A stretch of DNA of 64,000 bases from Sphingomonas montanisoli (GCF_008274695.1 NZ_VTOU01000002.1:868001-932000), one strand, 5' to 3'. Counted from the first letter of the stretch, positions 26,049 through 35,290 are shown. Made by a program: numbers and translations. Notes: generated from the letters alone by a model not told the origin.

Positions 26049-26052
26049 TCTC

Positions 26053-26181
26053 AATCCTCCCCCGGAGGGGGAGGGGGACCGCGAAGCGGTGGAGGGGTAT
26101 TGGCCGGCAGCGATGTGCTTGCGACTAACTACCCCTCCGTCAGTCCTGCGGACTGCCACCTCCCCCTCCGGGGGAGGATCA
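26053..26181. repeat. Modular GC-rich inverted repeat, copy B
   Basis: Outer arms AATCCTCCCCCGGAGGGGG and CCCCCTCCGGGGGAGGATCA. The left half carries GACCGCGAAGCGGTGGAGGGG and the right half CCCTCCGTCAGTCCTGCGGACTGCCACC. It fills the whole gap between two convergent genes, and its right end supplies the TGA stop of the acyl-CoA synthetase gene. Confidence 0.85.
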
Positions 26182-28305
26182 ATTTTTCCAGAGGGCAAGG
26201 GCGTCGAGAGCTTCGGCGCCCTCGCTCGATATCCCCAGCGGGTTGATTTCGAGCAGGCTGAGATCGGGGCCGAGCGCGAGTGCGGCGGCGGCGATGCGTT
26301 CGATCGCCTGCGATGCGGTGGCGAGGTCGACCGGTGAACGGCCGCGCGCGCCGGTGAGCAACGGGGCGCCGCGCAGCGATCGCAGCGCAGCCTCGATCCG
26401 GCGCGCATCGGCGGGGAGGGGGAGGAGGCGGACATCGTCCATCACCTCGACCCAGATGCCGCCGAGGCCGAGCGTCAGCACCGGACCCCAACTCGGATCG
26501 TGCGAGATGGCGACGAGCAACTCGGCGTCGAGCCGGCGCATCGGCGAGACGGCGATGCCCTCGATTCCTTCGTGATCGATCGCGCAGAGCGCGGCGAAGG
26601 CATCGCGCACGGCATCAGCGTCGGCAAGGTTGAGGCGCACGCCGCCCACCTCGGTCTTGTGCTGGAGATCGAGCGCGACGAGCTTGAGCGCGACCGGATA
26701 ATTGAAGCCCTCGGCCGCCCGCACGGCCGCATCGGCATCGCTGACGATCGTACCGGGAACGACCGGCGCGCCGAGGTCGCCGAGCCGATCGAGCAGGGCG
26801 CGGTCGTGGCGCGGGCGATCGATGTCGTCGCCGATGTCTGCGAATAGCGAGACCTGTCGACCTTCGAGGACGCGGCGGCTCCACGGCGCCAGTTGCGCCA
26901 GTGCGGTGACGGCGGGTTTGAGGCCCGCAATCGCGCCGGGGATGCCCGCGTCGCGCAGCGCGTCATGGCCGTAATCGGTCATCGGTTCGGCGACGAGTGC
27001 GACGAGCGGCGGGGTCGCGGGGTAGGCGGCATATCCGCGCGCGATCGATTCGAGCGATGCCTTGATCCAGCCCTCGGTCGGGCCGATCGGCGGATCCCAC
27101 AGGCACAGGGTCAGCCCGATCGTCTCGTCGGCGGCAATGGCGGTGAGGCAGCGTTCCCACAGCAAGGGATCGGCGAGCGCCGCGCCGGTCAGGTCGAGCG
27201 GGTTGTGGGTCTGGCCGAAGGCGCTGACGGTCGCCTCCAGCGCGGCCTGCACATCGGGGGAGAAGGGCGGGAAGGACACGCCCGCCGCGCCCGCCAGATC
27301 GGACAATATCTCACCCGAACCGCCTGAGACGGTCAGTGCTGCGACGCCGGGCTTTGCAACCGGGCCCACCTGCCCGAGCAGAGCGGCAGTCGCGATCAGA
27401 TCCTCATAACTATAGACGCGCGACAGGCCGAGTTCGGCGGCGACCGCATCGAACACGCGGTCGTCACCCAGAAGCGCGCCGGTGTGGGCCGCGGCGAGGC
27501 GGGCGGTGGCTTCGGATGCGCCGGCCTTCAGGACGACGATCGGCTTGCGGGCTTTCAGCGCGCGTTCGGCGGCGGCGGCGAAGCGGCGCGGATCGTAGAT
27601 CGCCTCCAGGAACACCGCGATCGATGTGGTGTCGGGATCATCGACCAGAAAATCGACGACGTCGGCGATCGTGATCCCGGCCTCGTTTCCGGTCAGGATC
27701 ATGTGCGACACGCCCACGCCCTGCAGCATCGCGACTTTGGTCAGATAGCCGCCGACCGATCCGGAGACCGACGCGATCCCCAGCCCGCCGGTGCGCACCG
27801 GGCGGCCGAGCACGCACATCGGCACGCGATCGACATAGTTGATGAAGCCAAGCCCGTTGGGGCCGAGCAACGCCACCTGATGTTCACGCGCCACCGCCGC
27901 GAGCCGATCCTGCAATGCGCGTCCTTCCGCGCCCGCCTCGGCAAAGCCCGAACTGACGACGACGAAGCCGGTCACGCCGGCCACCGCCGCTTCCGCGACC
28001 GTATCGATCACGGTGCTTTGCGGCACGCAGACGAACGCGGCGTCGACCGGGCCTTCGAGGTCTGCGATGCTGCGCAGAACCGGGCGGTCGCCGATCGGCT
28101 CGCCCTTGGGGTTCACCAGCTGGACATGGCCGGTGAAGCCGAACTTGTCGAAATTGGCGATGACGGGCGCCGAGAACTGATTGCGCGCCGACGCGCCCAG
28201 CACGGCCACCCGCTTCGCACGGAGCATCCGCGCGAAATTGGCGCGGATGCGCGCTTCAGCGTCCACGCTGGTCAAGGGTGGCTCCGGCCTGTTTGGGGTG
28301 GGCAT
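26179..28305 (-). CDS. ADP-forming acyl-CoA synthetase (acetate-CoA ligase family)
   Basis: A protein of about 708 residues that should interconvert an acyl-CoA with the acid and CoA, with ATP formation or use. An N-terminal CoA-binding domain (VAVLGASARNQFSAPVIANF), a succinyl-CoA-ligase-like domain with the phospho-histidine in LAAAHTGALLGDD, and a C-terminal ATP-grasp half (FNYPVALKLVALDLQHKTE, VGGVRLNL) are fused in one chain as in bacterial pimeloyl- or feruloyl-type CoA ligases. The start is uncertain: ATG at 28303-28305 overlaps the epimerase by 50 bases, whereas a TTG at about 28272 has CGGAG before it. Its place at the end of the hydrolase-epimerase operon suggests activation of an acid product. 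Confidence 0.9.
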   Translation of the reverse strand: MPTPNRPEPPLTSVDAEARIRANFARMLRAKRVAVLGASARNQFSAPVIANFDKFGFTGHVQLVNPKGEPIGDRPVLRSIADLEGPVDAAFVCVPQSTVIDTVAEAAVAGVTGFVVVSSGFAEAGAEGRALQDRLAAVAREHQVALLGPNGLGFINYVDRVPMCVLGRPVRTGGLGIASVSGSVGGYLTKVAMLQGVGVSHMILTGNEAGITIADVVDFLVDDPDTTSIAVFLEAIYDPRRFAAAAERALKARKPIVVLKAGASEATARLAAAHTGALLGDDRVFDAVAAELGLSRVYSYEDLIATAALLGQVGPVAKPGVAALTVSGGSGEILSDLAGAAGVSFPPFSPDVQAALEATVSAFGQTHNPLDLTGAALADPLLWERCLTAIAADETIGLTLCLWDPPIGPTEGWIKASLESIARGYAAYPATPPLVALVAEPMTDYGHDALRDAGIPGAIAGLKPAVTALAQLAPWSRRVLEGRQVSLFADIGDDIDRPRHDRALLDRLGDLGAPVVPGTIVSDADAAVRAAEGFNYPVALKLVALDLQHKTEVGGVRLNLADADAVRDAFAALCAIDHEGIEGIAVSPMRRLDAELLVAISHDPSWGPVLTLGLGGIWVEVMDDVRLLPLPADARRIEAALRSLRGAPLLTGARGRSPVDLATASQAIERIAAAALALGPDLSLLEINPLGISSEGAEALDALALWKN

Positions 28306-29356
28306 AAGGATGCGCGGTCTGCGTATCGGGTGCGGGCAGATCGGCGATGCGAGCGAGATGATCGCGGGTCAGCGCGATCAGCCGATCCTCGGCGGCATAA
28401 TCGAAGGCGTCGTACATGCGCTGCTCGATCGATCCGCCGCGCTCCAGCGGATTGTCGGCATAATGCCGCACGGTGCGCCTTACCGCCTCGACCGTCGGCA
28501 CGATGTCGCGATAGCCCAGCCGCTCGCGGATCAGCGCGATGTCCATCAGCTTGGGGGCGCTGGGTGCGTTGAGCGCGATCGCGCGGGCGGTGGGGGTGTC
28601 GGGCACCGAGACCAGTTCGATTGACGCACCCAGCTCGGCTGCCGCCACCTCGATCAACTGGCGCTGATCCAGTTGAACCTCGTCGCCACAGTTGAACGCC
28701 ATGCCGGCCGCTGCCTCGGGCTGCTCGACCGCCAGCATGATCGCGTGGGCAAGATTTTCGGCATAGCCATGCATCATCAGGCTCAGCCCACCGTCGACGA
28801 CGAGGATTGCACGCCGCCCGTCGAGCACGCGCCGCACGATTGACCATTCGCGCGGCACCAGCTGGCGCGGACCATAAACATAAGGATAGCGGAAGATGGC
28901 GGCGCCGGGATGTAGCCGGAACACCGTGTCCTCGGCGGCGGTAACGAGCGCGGCGAAGCGATGCTCGGCCGGATCGCGGGCCAGATCGAAGCTCTCTGGC
29001 GTGGGGATCGGCAGGCCAGCGGGGAAATTGACCTTCGGATCGTAGAAGCCGCGATAGGCGACGAAGCCGCCCACCCCGATGAACCGCCCCGCACGCCCCG
29101 CACGCCCCGCCAGCGCCTCGGCCACCACCGCGAGCCGGCCATAGCTGGCGATGACGAGGTCAAAGGTCCGATCGCCGATCGCCTGCTGCAGCGGCTCGAG
29201 GAAATGCGGATCGCCGACGATCCGTTCGACATCCTCGGGTGCCTCGACCGGGTGGACGCCGCGGTTGAGCACCGAAACCCGATAGCCGCGCGCGCGCAGT
29301 CCTTCGACGATGAACGGGCCGGTTGGCCCCGCCCCGCCGACGACCAGCGCCTTCAC
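28256..29356 (-). CDS. NAD(P)-dependent epimerase/dehydratase family protein
   Basis: An extended short-chain dehydrogenase of 366 residues. The Rossmann glycine motif is VVGGAGPTGPFIVEGLRARG. RYPYVYGPRQLVPREW is the typical segment after the catalytic tyrosine region. The protein resembles plant CSP41-like and NmrA-like nucleoside-sugar epimerases, so its reaction may be non-sugar. The GTG at 29354-29356 overlaps the stop of the preceding hydrolase gene by 4 bases (GTGA), which fixes the start over a TTG further up. It lies in an operon between the alpha/beta hydrolase and the acyl-CoA synthetase. Confidence 0.87.
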   Translation of the reverse strand: MKALVVGGAGPTGPFIVEGLRARGYRVSVLNRGVHPVEAPEDVERIVGDPHFLEPLQQAIGDRTFDLVIASYGRLAVVAEALAGRAGRAGRFIGVGGFVAYRGFYDPKVNFPAGLPIPTPESFDLARDPAEHRFAALVTAAEDTVFRLHPGAAIFRYPYVYGPRQLVPREWSIVRRVLDGRRAILVVDGGLSLMMHGYAENLAHAIMLAVEQPEAAAGMAFNCGDEVQLDQRQLIEVAAAELGASIELVSVPDTPTARAIALNAPSAPKLMDIALIRERLGYRDIVPTVEAVRRTVRHYADNPLERGGSIEQRMYDAFDYAAEDRLIALTRDHLARIADLPAPDTQTAHPYAHPKQAGATLDQRGR

Positions 29357-30231
29357 AGGCCCGACGCCCAATGCGCGATCCTATCGAACAGGTGCGTGCG
29401 GCTCGGATAGACGAAATGGTTGTGCCGGGTTTCGGGCAGCTCGATCAGGGTGATGTCGCGGCTTTTCGGAAAGTGCCGGATCGCCTCGCGCGGTTCGCCG
29501 TGCAGATCCTTGTCGCCCAGGCCGATCAGCAGCGGCACGTCGATCAAGTCGGCTTCGGGCTTGAAGGTGTGGGGCAGGACGGTCGCATAGGCCGACGTCG
29601 CGAGCAGCCGGTCGTTCGCCGTCGTCAGCATCGCCCCGCGCGGCCCACCCATGGGCTCGATGGTGAGATAGGGCGTCTTGAAGCGGTTCTCCGCGAACTC
29701 GGCGAAGCGGGCGCGGGCCTCTTCGATCGGCAGGTCGGCCTCGGCCGGCATCGTCAGCCGCGCGAGCGGCGCGACGCCGAAGCCGAGCAGCGCAAGCCCC
29801 AGATGCAGCGCGTCATGCGCCTGGATCGCGACGTTGAGCCCCGCGCCGAAACTGTGACCCACGCCCACGGTGCGCAACCCGGTCTGCGCCTGCAAGGCTC
29901 GCGTCGCGGCGGCCAGTGCCTGTGCGTGGAGATCGGGGGTAAGCCGGAACGGGTCGGCGGGCTCGTCGCTGTCGCCGATGCCCAGGAAATCGAGCAATGC
30001 GACCGCGAACCCCTTTGCCATCATCGCGCGTACGAAGCTGGCCTCCTCCTCGCCCGGCGGGGTCGGCAGATCGAAATAATGCCGGTTCATGCCGCCCCCG
30101 GCGATGCAGACCATCAACAGGCGCGGCGCGCCTTCGGGCAGGAACAGATCGCCCCTTATCGTCGCGGGCGCGCCCAGTGCCTCGGCCACGTCCGGCCCGC
30201 TGTCGAAAATAAGCGCCTGGCATTTCGCCAT
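29353..30231 (-). CDS. Alpha/beta hydrolase
   Basis: A 292-residue alpha/beta-hydrolase fold protein. The nucleophile elbow is VGVGHSFGAGLN (serine in GHSFG), and LLIGLGDKDLHGEP and ETRHNHFVYPSRTHLFDRI supply the acid and histidine candidates. The oxyanion-side loop is VCIAGGGMNRHYFDLP. It is the first gene of a three-gene operon with an epimerase and an acyl-CoA synthetase. A TATAAT hexamer lies 17 bases before the ATG, and a shared TTGACA block lies 60 bases before it. The substrate is unknown. Confidence 0.88.
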   Translation of the reverse strand: MAKCQALIFDSGPDVAEALGAPATIRGDLFLPEGAPRLLMVCIAGGGMNRHYFDLPTPPGEEEASFVRAMMAKGFAVALLDFLGIGDSDEPADPFRLTPDLHAQALAAATRALQAQTGLRTVGVGHSFGAGLNVAIQAHDALHLGLALLGFGVAPLARLTMPAEADLPIEEARARFAEFAENRFKTPYLTIEPMGGPRGAMLTTANDRLLATSAYATVLPHTFKPEADLIDVPLLIGLGDKDLHGEPREAIRHFPKSRDITLIELPETRHNHFVYPSRTHLFDRIAHWASGL

Positions 30232-30283
30232 GATCGCCGAACCTCCCCATTATAACGCATTTTACCTATGTGTTGCTGGGGCC

Positions 30284-30305
30284 GGGGCGGCTGTCAATGC
30301 GTGGG
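30284..30305 (-). promoter_or_regulatory. Promoter element shared with the first TonB receptor (copy 2)
   Basis: The minus strand reads CCCACGCATTGACAGCCGCCCC, nearly identical to the block at 14790-14811. TTGACA lies 60 bases before the hydrolase start codon. It suggests that the receptor gene and this operon are co-regulated. Confidence 0.45.
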
Positions 30306-30310
30306 GGTGG

Positions 30311-31807
30311 CTATCCGACGGCGCGAAGATGCGCTGCGCGGTCGGCGGGGGTGATGAGGCGATTTTCGGCGCCCGCGATCGCGCCGCAGCCGCGCCCCGC
30401 CGCCTTGGCGCGATACAGCGCGGCGTCGGCACGGGCCATCAGCGCGCTGCGGCCTTCGCCGGCGATGCGATATGCGGCGCCGATCGTCGCGCCGGTGTGG
30501 ATCGGACCGTCGGCATCAATCGCGCGATGGCGCAGATTGGACAGCAGCCGCGCGAGCAGGGTATCGAGATTGTCGAGCGCTTCGGGCGCGGTCAGCACCA
30601 TCACGAACTCGTCCCCGCCCAGCCGCGCCGCGAAGCTGCCGGCGAGATAGGGCGCGTGCAGGCGCGAGGCCATCAGCCGTAGCAGATCGTCCCCCGCCGC
30701 ATGGCCGCAGCGATCGTTGACCGCCTTGAAATTGTCGAGGTCGATCAGCAGCAGCGCCAGCGGTGTGCCGCGATCGAGCTGATCGTCGAGATAGGCGAGC
30801 AAAGCGGGCCGATTGGCGAGCCGGGTCAATTCGTCGGTGTTCGCGATCTGGCGGAGCCGCTGTTCCATCATCCAGCGTTCGGTTACGTCCTGGATCACGC
30901 CGATCAGAGCGACGGGCTCGCCGTCGCGCATCTCCAGCTCGCCCTTGCAACGGACCCGCTTCGCTGTGCCGTCATTGTCGGAGAAATCGAGTTCGAGGTC
31001 GTACGGCTCGCCATGTTCGACGGCCCGCTCGAGCGCATAGGCGATCTTCGCTCGCTCATAGGGGGCGTAGAATTCGATCGCGCGTTCGACCGATTCACTG
31101 TCGGCGGGCTCGAGCGCGTGGATCGCATAGGTCTCGGCGGACCATTGCACCCGCCGCGTCGACAGCGGCAGCCGCCAAGATCCGATCTTCGCCATGCGCT
31201 CGGCCTGGCGGAACTGGCGCTGCATGATGTCGAGCGCATCGAGCGCGCGCCGCTGCGCCTCGCCCAGCCTGCGCGCTGCCTGTTCGGACAGCCGCACGTC
31301 GAGCAACGTCTCGATCACGCCCGCCAGTTCGGAAAGCTGCGCCAGCGCTGCACTGGCGAAATCACGCGGCTTGTCGTCGATGATGCACAATGTGCCCACC
31401 GGGTAACGTTCGCCATTGCCGTCCGGCCGAACGATGCGCAGCGGCACACCGGCATAGAAGCGGATTTTCGGCCCGTCGGTGACGAGTGGGTTCATCGCGA
31501 AGCGGACGTCGCGCGTCGCGTCGGTCACGACCAGCGGCCGATCGAGCGCGATCACATGCTGGCAGAAGGCGACATCGCGCGGCGTTTCGCTCGTGTCGAG
31601 GCCGCAGCGCGACTTGAACCATTGCCGGTCGCGATCGACCAGCGACACCAGAGCCATCTTGCAACCGAACAGAGCGCGCGCCGCATGGGTGATCGCATCG
31701 AACTCGCGATCTGGCGGCGTGTCGAGGATCGCCAGCGCGTCGAGCGTCGCCTGACGCATCGCCTCCTGCGGGTGCAGGGGCGGGGGAGGGAACTCGACCA
31801 AAGCCAT
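30311..31807 (-). CDS. GAF-PAS-GGDEF diguanylate cyclase
   Basis: A soluble 498-residue cyclase that should make cyclic di-GMP. An N-terminal GAF domain (about 30-170, with VAFCQHVIALDRPLVVTDA) is followed by a coiled coil, a PAS domain (about 205-315, ending GVIQDVTERWMMEQRL) and the GGDEF domain (about 325-480). The active site is intact: RLGGDEFVMV with DELTRLANRPAL and LLIDLDNFKAVNDRCGH. The inhibitory I-site RxxD, expected five residues before GGDEF, is absent (LAGSFAARL instead), so product inhibition may be weak. It is divergent from the gene at 31947. Confidence 0.94.
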   Translation of the reverse strand: MALVEFPPPPLHPQEAMRQATLDALAILDTPPDREFDAITHAARALFGCKMALVSLVDRDRQWFKSRCGLDTSETPRDVAFCQHVIALDRPLVVTDATRDVRFAMNPLVTDGPKIRFYAGVPLRIVRPDGNGERYPVGTLCIIDDKPRDFASAALAQLSELAGVIETLLDVRLSEQAARRLGEAQRRALDALDIMQRQFRQAERMAKIGSWRLPLSTRRVQWSAETYAIHALEPADSESVERAIEFYAPYERAKIAYALERAVEHGEPYDLELDFSDNDGTAKRVRCKGELEMRDGEPVALIGVIQDVTERWMMEQRLRQIANTDELTRLANRPALLAYLDDQLDRGTPLALLLIDLDNFKAVNDRCGHAAGDDLLRLMASRLHAPYLAGSFAARLGGDEFVMVLTAPEALDNLDTLLARLLSNLRHRAIDADGPIHTGATIGAAYRIAGEGRSALMARADAALYRAKAAGRGCGAIAGAENRLITPADRAAHLRAVG

Positions 31808-31946
31808 GCATCCGCATTCGGACTCAAATGGTTAACGAAATCTGAAAACGCCCCAATCCTGAGACGAATTGATGATGTTTAACACTGTTTGACGACGGGG
31901 CTGGCGCGATGGCGCGTGCTGCGCCGCCGTGCTAGTCGCCGCGGCC

Positions 31947-32978
31947 ATGAGCATCACCCTCGACGATCTCTTCGCCAGTCCGGATCACTATCTGTTCATC
32001 TTCGACGACGACGATGCGGTTTTTCGGGAGATGGACCGGGAGGCTTATGCCCGCTCGATCTTCCTGGACCAGCGGATCGAGGCCGCCAGCGCGCGTGGCG
32101 CGCGGGTGCCGATCGTGCCGCTGCTTCAGCACAACCAGCAGCGCGGCGGGGATGCGCCCGAGATCGGTTGGATCTTCCACGTCGCCTATTGCGGATCGAC
32201 CCTGCTCGCGCGCGGGATCGACCGCACCGACCACAGCCTCGTCCTGCGCGAACCTGCGCCGTTGCATCAGCTTGCGATCGAAGCGGCGCAGACCTTTGCC
32301 GGGGAGCCTGCGAACGACGGCTGGATCGAAGGGCTCCGGCTCCAGCTCGCGATGCTCGGGCGGCGCTACGATGCCGATGCGCCGGTGGTCGTGAAGGCAA
32401 ACGTGCCCGTCAATTTCATCATTCCCGAGCTGATGGCACTGCAGCCGGACGCGAAGGGCATCCTGCTCCACTTCGGCCTTAACGACTATCTCGCCGCGAT
32501 CCTGCGGTCCGACCAGCATCGCGACTGGATCGAGATGATGGCGCAGGAGCTTGCCCCCGTGATCGCGATCGAGGCGGGGCCGGTGGATGGGCTCGACACG
32601 GCGCAGAAAGCCGGCGCGCTGTGGCTGGCGCAGATCCGCATCTATGCCCGTGCGCTCGAAAGCTGGCCGCAATTGCGCAGCCTCGACGCGGAAGCCCTGT
32701 TCACAGAACCTGTCGAAGCAATTGCCGCCGCCGCCGCCTATTTCGGGATCGCGCCCGCAAGCGACAATGCGATCACGTCGCTTGCGGCCCAATATGCCAA
32801 GGTGCCGGGCGCCGCGTTCGACAACGAATCGCGCATTGCTCGTCGCGAGGAAAACCGCGTCGCAGTCGGGCCCGATATCGCCCGCGCACGCGCCTGGGTC
32901 GACGCCGCGATCCGCGACCGGCCGCTCCCCGAGCGCCTCGCCAATCCCCTGATCGGCGACGGCGCACCGCTGCTCTAG
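31947..32978 (+). CDS. Unassigned protein with a sulfotransferase-like P-loop
   Basis: A 343-residue soluble protein. Its best-defined feature is IGWIFHVAYCGSTLLARGID at about residue 80, which resembles the PAPS-binding loop of sulfotransferases (hydrophobic strand, then CGSTLL), and FGIAPASDNAITSLAAQYAK near residue 275. I cannot name the family with certainty; it could be a sulfotransferase-like protein or a P-loop protein of unknown role. The ATG at 31947 (MSITLDDLF) is preferred over a GTG at 31929. Its TAG stop shares the bases CTAG with the stop of the convergent gene (32975-32978). Confidence 0.7.
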   Translation: MSITLDDLFASPDHYLFIFDDDDAVFREMDREAYARSIFLDQRIEAASARGARVPIVPLLQHNQQRGGDAPEIGWIFHVAYCGSTLLARGIDRTDHSLVLREPAPLHQLAIEAAQTFAGEPANDGWIEGLRLQLAMLGRRYDADAPVVVKANVPVNFIIPELMALQPDAKGILLHFGLNDYLAAILRSDQHRDWIEMMAQELAPVIAIEAGPVDGLDTAQKAGALWLAQIRIYARALESWPQLRSLDAEALFTEPVEAIAAAAAYFGIAPASDNAITSLAAQYAKVPGAAFDNESRIARREENRVAVGPDIARARAWVDAAIRDRPLPERLANPLIGDGAPLL

Positions 32979-33769
32979 TCGAACAACACCGCCTTCGCGA
33001 GATCCCACATTTCGGGGGTCGACGCCGCGATGGCGCCGGTGCCGGGCACGTCGAGGCGATAGGGCGATCCGTCGTGTCGCGCGATCCGGCCGCCGGCTTC
33101 CTCCAGCATCAGCGCGCCCGCCGCATGATCCCACGGGTGGGTGCGTTCGAACAAGGCGATGTCGTTGGTGCCCAGGAACAGGCGCGGATATTGCTCGCCC
33201 GCGCATCGTGGGATGTTGACGATCTCGATCCGGCCCTCAGCGCGCCGGTGGACATCGGCCTGGCGCTCGGGCGGCATGAAATAGGTCGCGATTGCCGCCT
33301 TGGGCAGCGCGCCCGACTGGCGCGATCGCACCCGCCCGCCACCGACGAAGCATCCGCCGCCCCGCACCGCATGGCACATCCGGCCGGTGACCGGATCGAG
33401 GATCCATCCCGCCTCACGCTCGCCGTCGATCGTGAGGCCGATCATGATCGCGAACGGGCTCTTGCCCTCGGTGAAGTTGTTGGTGCCGTCGAGCGGATCG
33501 ATGATCCAGCACGCGCCTTCGCCGATGCGGTCGACGACGGTCGGATCGACCGACGCCGCTTCCTCGCCGACGATCCGCGAACCCGGCAGAAGCCTGGCCA
33601 GCGCTTCGGACAGTAACGCTTCGGATTCGCGATCGACGATGGTCACGAAGTCGCCGGGCGTCTTTTCGCTCACCTGATCGGTGGCGAGCTTTTGATAGCG
33701 CGGCATCATGATGTCGCGGGCGACGATCTGCATCAGATCGGCGACGGGGGCGTAGAGGGCGTGGCTCAT
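32975..33769 (-). CDS. Inositol monophosphatase family protein
   Basis: A 264-residue Mg-dependent phosphatase of the inositol-monophosphatase superfamily. All metal-site segments are visible: VTIVDRESE, RIVGEEAAS, CWIIDPLDGTNNF and THPWDHAAGALMLEEAGG. Members dephosphorylate inositol-1-phosphate, histidinol phosphate or 3'-phosphoadenosine 5'-phosphate; the last would fit with the sulfotransferase-like neighbour, but this is only a suggestion. The ATG at 33767-33769 overlaps the GST stop by 4 bases, which fixes the start; the upstream extension is not used. Confidence 0.9.
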   Translation of the reverse strand: MSHALYAPVADLMQIVARDIMMPRYQKLATDQVSEKTPGDFVTIVDRESEALLSEALARLLPGSRIVGEEAASVDPTVVDRIGEGACWIIDPLDGTNNFTEGKSPFAIMIGLTIDGEREAGWILDPVTGRMCHAVRGGGCFVGGGRVRSRQSGALPKAAIATYFMPPERQADVHRRAEGRIEIVNIPRCAGEQYPRLFLGTNDIALFERTHPWDHAAGALMLEEAGGRIARHDGSPYRLDVPGTGAIAASTPEMWDLAKAVLFD

Positions 33770-34374
33770 GTCAGCGGGATCATGACGTTGGCGGCATAGC
33801 CGGGGCGCGTCTTCAGCCGGCCATACCATTCCTCGACGCGCGGTAGCGGCGGTCGCGGGATATCAAGCGTGAAGAAGGTGTGGGCATAGACCCCCATCGG
33901 CACGTCGCCGATCCCGAAGCGCTCGCCCGAAAGCCAGGGCGCGTCGCCCAAGGCTTCTTCGATGATTGCCATCGCCCTGGCCGCAGCCGCCGCCGATTTG
34001 GCGACCGCATCGGCATCGCGCTCACCTTCCTTGCGACGGACGAGGTTGACGAAGGCGTCGCGCTGCGCGTCGGCGAAGCTGAATTGCCAGTCCATCCACT
34101 TGTCGGCCCGCGCGCGGACGCGCGCATCATCCGGCCAGAAGATTTCGGGTGCATGTTCGGCGGCCATGTAGCGCAGGATCGCGTTCGATTCCCACAACAC
34201 GAGGCCCCGATCCTCGATCGTGGGGATCAGCTTGTTGGGGTTCATGCGCGTATAGGCATCGGTGAAACCGAACTGCCCCCCGATGTCACGGCGTTCATAG
34301 TCCAGCCCGATTTCCTCGGCGAGCCAGGCGACCTTCTTGACGTTGTGCGAGTTAAGCCGTCCCCAGATGATCAA
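33766..34374 (-). CDS. Glutathione S-transferase
   Basis: A 202-residue glutathione S-transferase. The N-terminal thioredoxin-like half has IIWGRLNSHNVKKVAW, where the serine is the likely glutathione-activating residue, and IPTIEDRGLVLWESNAILRY with the glutathione-binding E-S pair. The helical C-terminal half has WLSGERFGIGDVPMGVYAHT. Translation starts at TTG (34372-34374), whose bases overlap the TGA of the upstream GFA gene; the coupling makes the unusual start likely. It forms an operon with the GFA and phosphatase genes. Confidence 0.92.
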   Translation of the reverse strand: MIIWGRLNSHNVKKVAWLAEEIGLDYERRDIGGQFGFTDAYTRMNPNKLIPTIEDRGLVLWESNAILRYMAAEHAPEIFWPDDARVRARADKWMDWQFSFADAQRDAFVNLVRRKEGERDADAVAKSAAAAARAMAIIEEALGDAPWLSGERFGIGDVPMGVYAHTFFTLDIPRPPLPRVEEWYGRLKTRPGYAANVMIPLT

Positions 34375-34802
34375 AGCGGGTCTCCATCCGATCGAAGTTT
34401 GGCGTAGCGCGGCAGATCATCGGCCGCGCCGGCCCAGGCGATGTGGCTCGCATAGTAGATATGATAGCCGGGTGTAACCGTTTCGGGTGCGTCGAGCGTC
34501 GCGATCGAGAAGGCGAGGCTCTCCTCCTCCTCTGCCTTGAAATAGAGCGGCGTTCCGCAAGCGGTGCAAAAGGCGCGGTGGCCGATCTCGCTCGACTGGT
34601 AGCGGCCGACCAGCGTCTCGCCCGCAATGAAGGCGAAGTCCGCGACGGGCACATTGGAAAAGGCCATCGCCGGGCTGCCCGAATTGAGCTGGCAATTGCG
34701 GCAATGGCACCAGCCGGCATCGGTCGGCTCGGCCCCGATGCGATAGCGGACCTTGCCGCACAGACAGCCGCCTTCGCTCGTCAACATGGCGCGATACTCC
34801 AT
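34371..34802 (-). CDS. GFA family zinc protein (glutathione-dependent formaldehyde-activating-like)
   Basis: A 143-residue zinc-binding protein. The GFA cysteine pattern is complete: GGCLCGKVRY, WCHCRNCQLNSG and FCTACGTPLYF. Some relatives help formaldehyde react with glutathione, but most members are uncharacterised. GGAAAG lies 7 bases before the ATG at 34800-34802; a second ATG at 34785-34787 is possible. Its stop is coupled to the TTG start of the glutathione S-transferase, which supports a glutathione-linked detoxification role. Confidence 0.88.
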   Translation of the reverse strand: MEYRAMLTSEGGCLCGKVRYRIGAEPTDAGWCHCRNCQLNSGSPAMAFSNVPVADFAFIAGETLVGRYQSSEIGHRAFCTACGTPLYFKAEEEESLAFSIATLDAPETVTPGYHIYYASHIAWAGAADDLPRYAKLRSDGDPL

Positions 34803-34896
34803 GGCTTTCCGTGTGGCTGTAAAGCGCGGGCTGGCCCGTGCAATCGTCATGTTGCTCGATCAGGCTCGGCGCAAAGATATCTCCAGGAGAGACACT

Positions 34897-35286
34897 ATGT
34901 CCGCTGATCCGATCGCCGTTGCCAAGACCTTCCTGGATCACTGGAATGCCCAGCGCGTCGACGCCGCGATCGACATGCTGTCGGCCGACGTCCTCTACGA
35001 CAACGTGCCCTTTCCCGACATTACGGGCCGCGAAAATGTGCGCCAGTTTCACAAGGATTTCGGCGCCGGCACTGCGTTCACGGTGGATTGGGAGACGGTC
35101 CATATCGCGGCGGCCGGCAATGTCGTCCTCAACGAACGTGTCGATGCCTTCACGCACACCAGCGGGGTGCGGATCTCGGTGCCGGTGATGGGCACGCTGA
35201 CGGTCGAGAATGGTGAGATCACCGTATGGCGCGATTATTTCGATTCGGCCGACTTCGCGAAGCAGATGGAACAGCTTCAGGGTTGA
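34897..35286 (+). CDS. Limonene-1,2-epoxide hydrolase-like (SnoaL fold) protein
   Basis: A 129-residue SnoaL/NTF2-fold protein. The five catalytic residues of limonene-1,2-epoxide hydrolase are all present and correctly spaced: Tyr34 and Asn36 in LYDNV, Arg81 and Asp83 in NERVDAF, and Asp113 in WRDYFD. The enzyme class adds water to an epoxide by an acid-catalysed mechanism. AGGAGA precedes the ATG at 34897. The stop is 4 bases before the NmrA-like gene, so the two form an operon. The natural substrate is unknown; other SnoaL proteins without this tetrad or pentad exist, which is why the residues matter here. Confidence 0.87.
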   Translation: MSADPIAVAKTFLDHWNAQRVDAAIDMLSADVLYDNVPFPDITGRENVRQFHKDFGAGTAFTVDWETVHIAAAGNVVLNERVDAFTHTSGVRISVPVMGTLTVENGEITVWRDYFDSADFAKQMEQLQG

Positions 35287-35290
35287 GCCG

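Noticed and set aside
32975-32978. Overlapping stop codons as a sign of frameshift
   Set aside because: Both genes are complete with intact C-termini; sharing of CTAG is chance compaction, seen again at 48480-48483 and 59251-59256.
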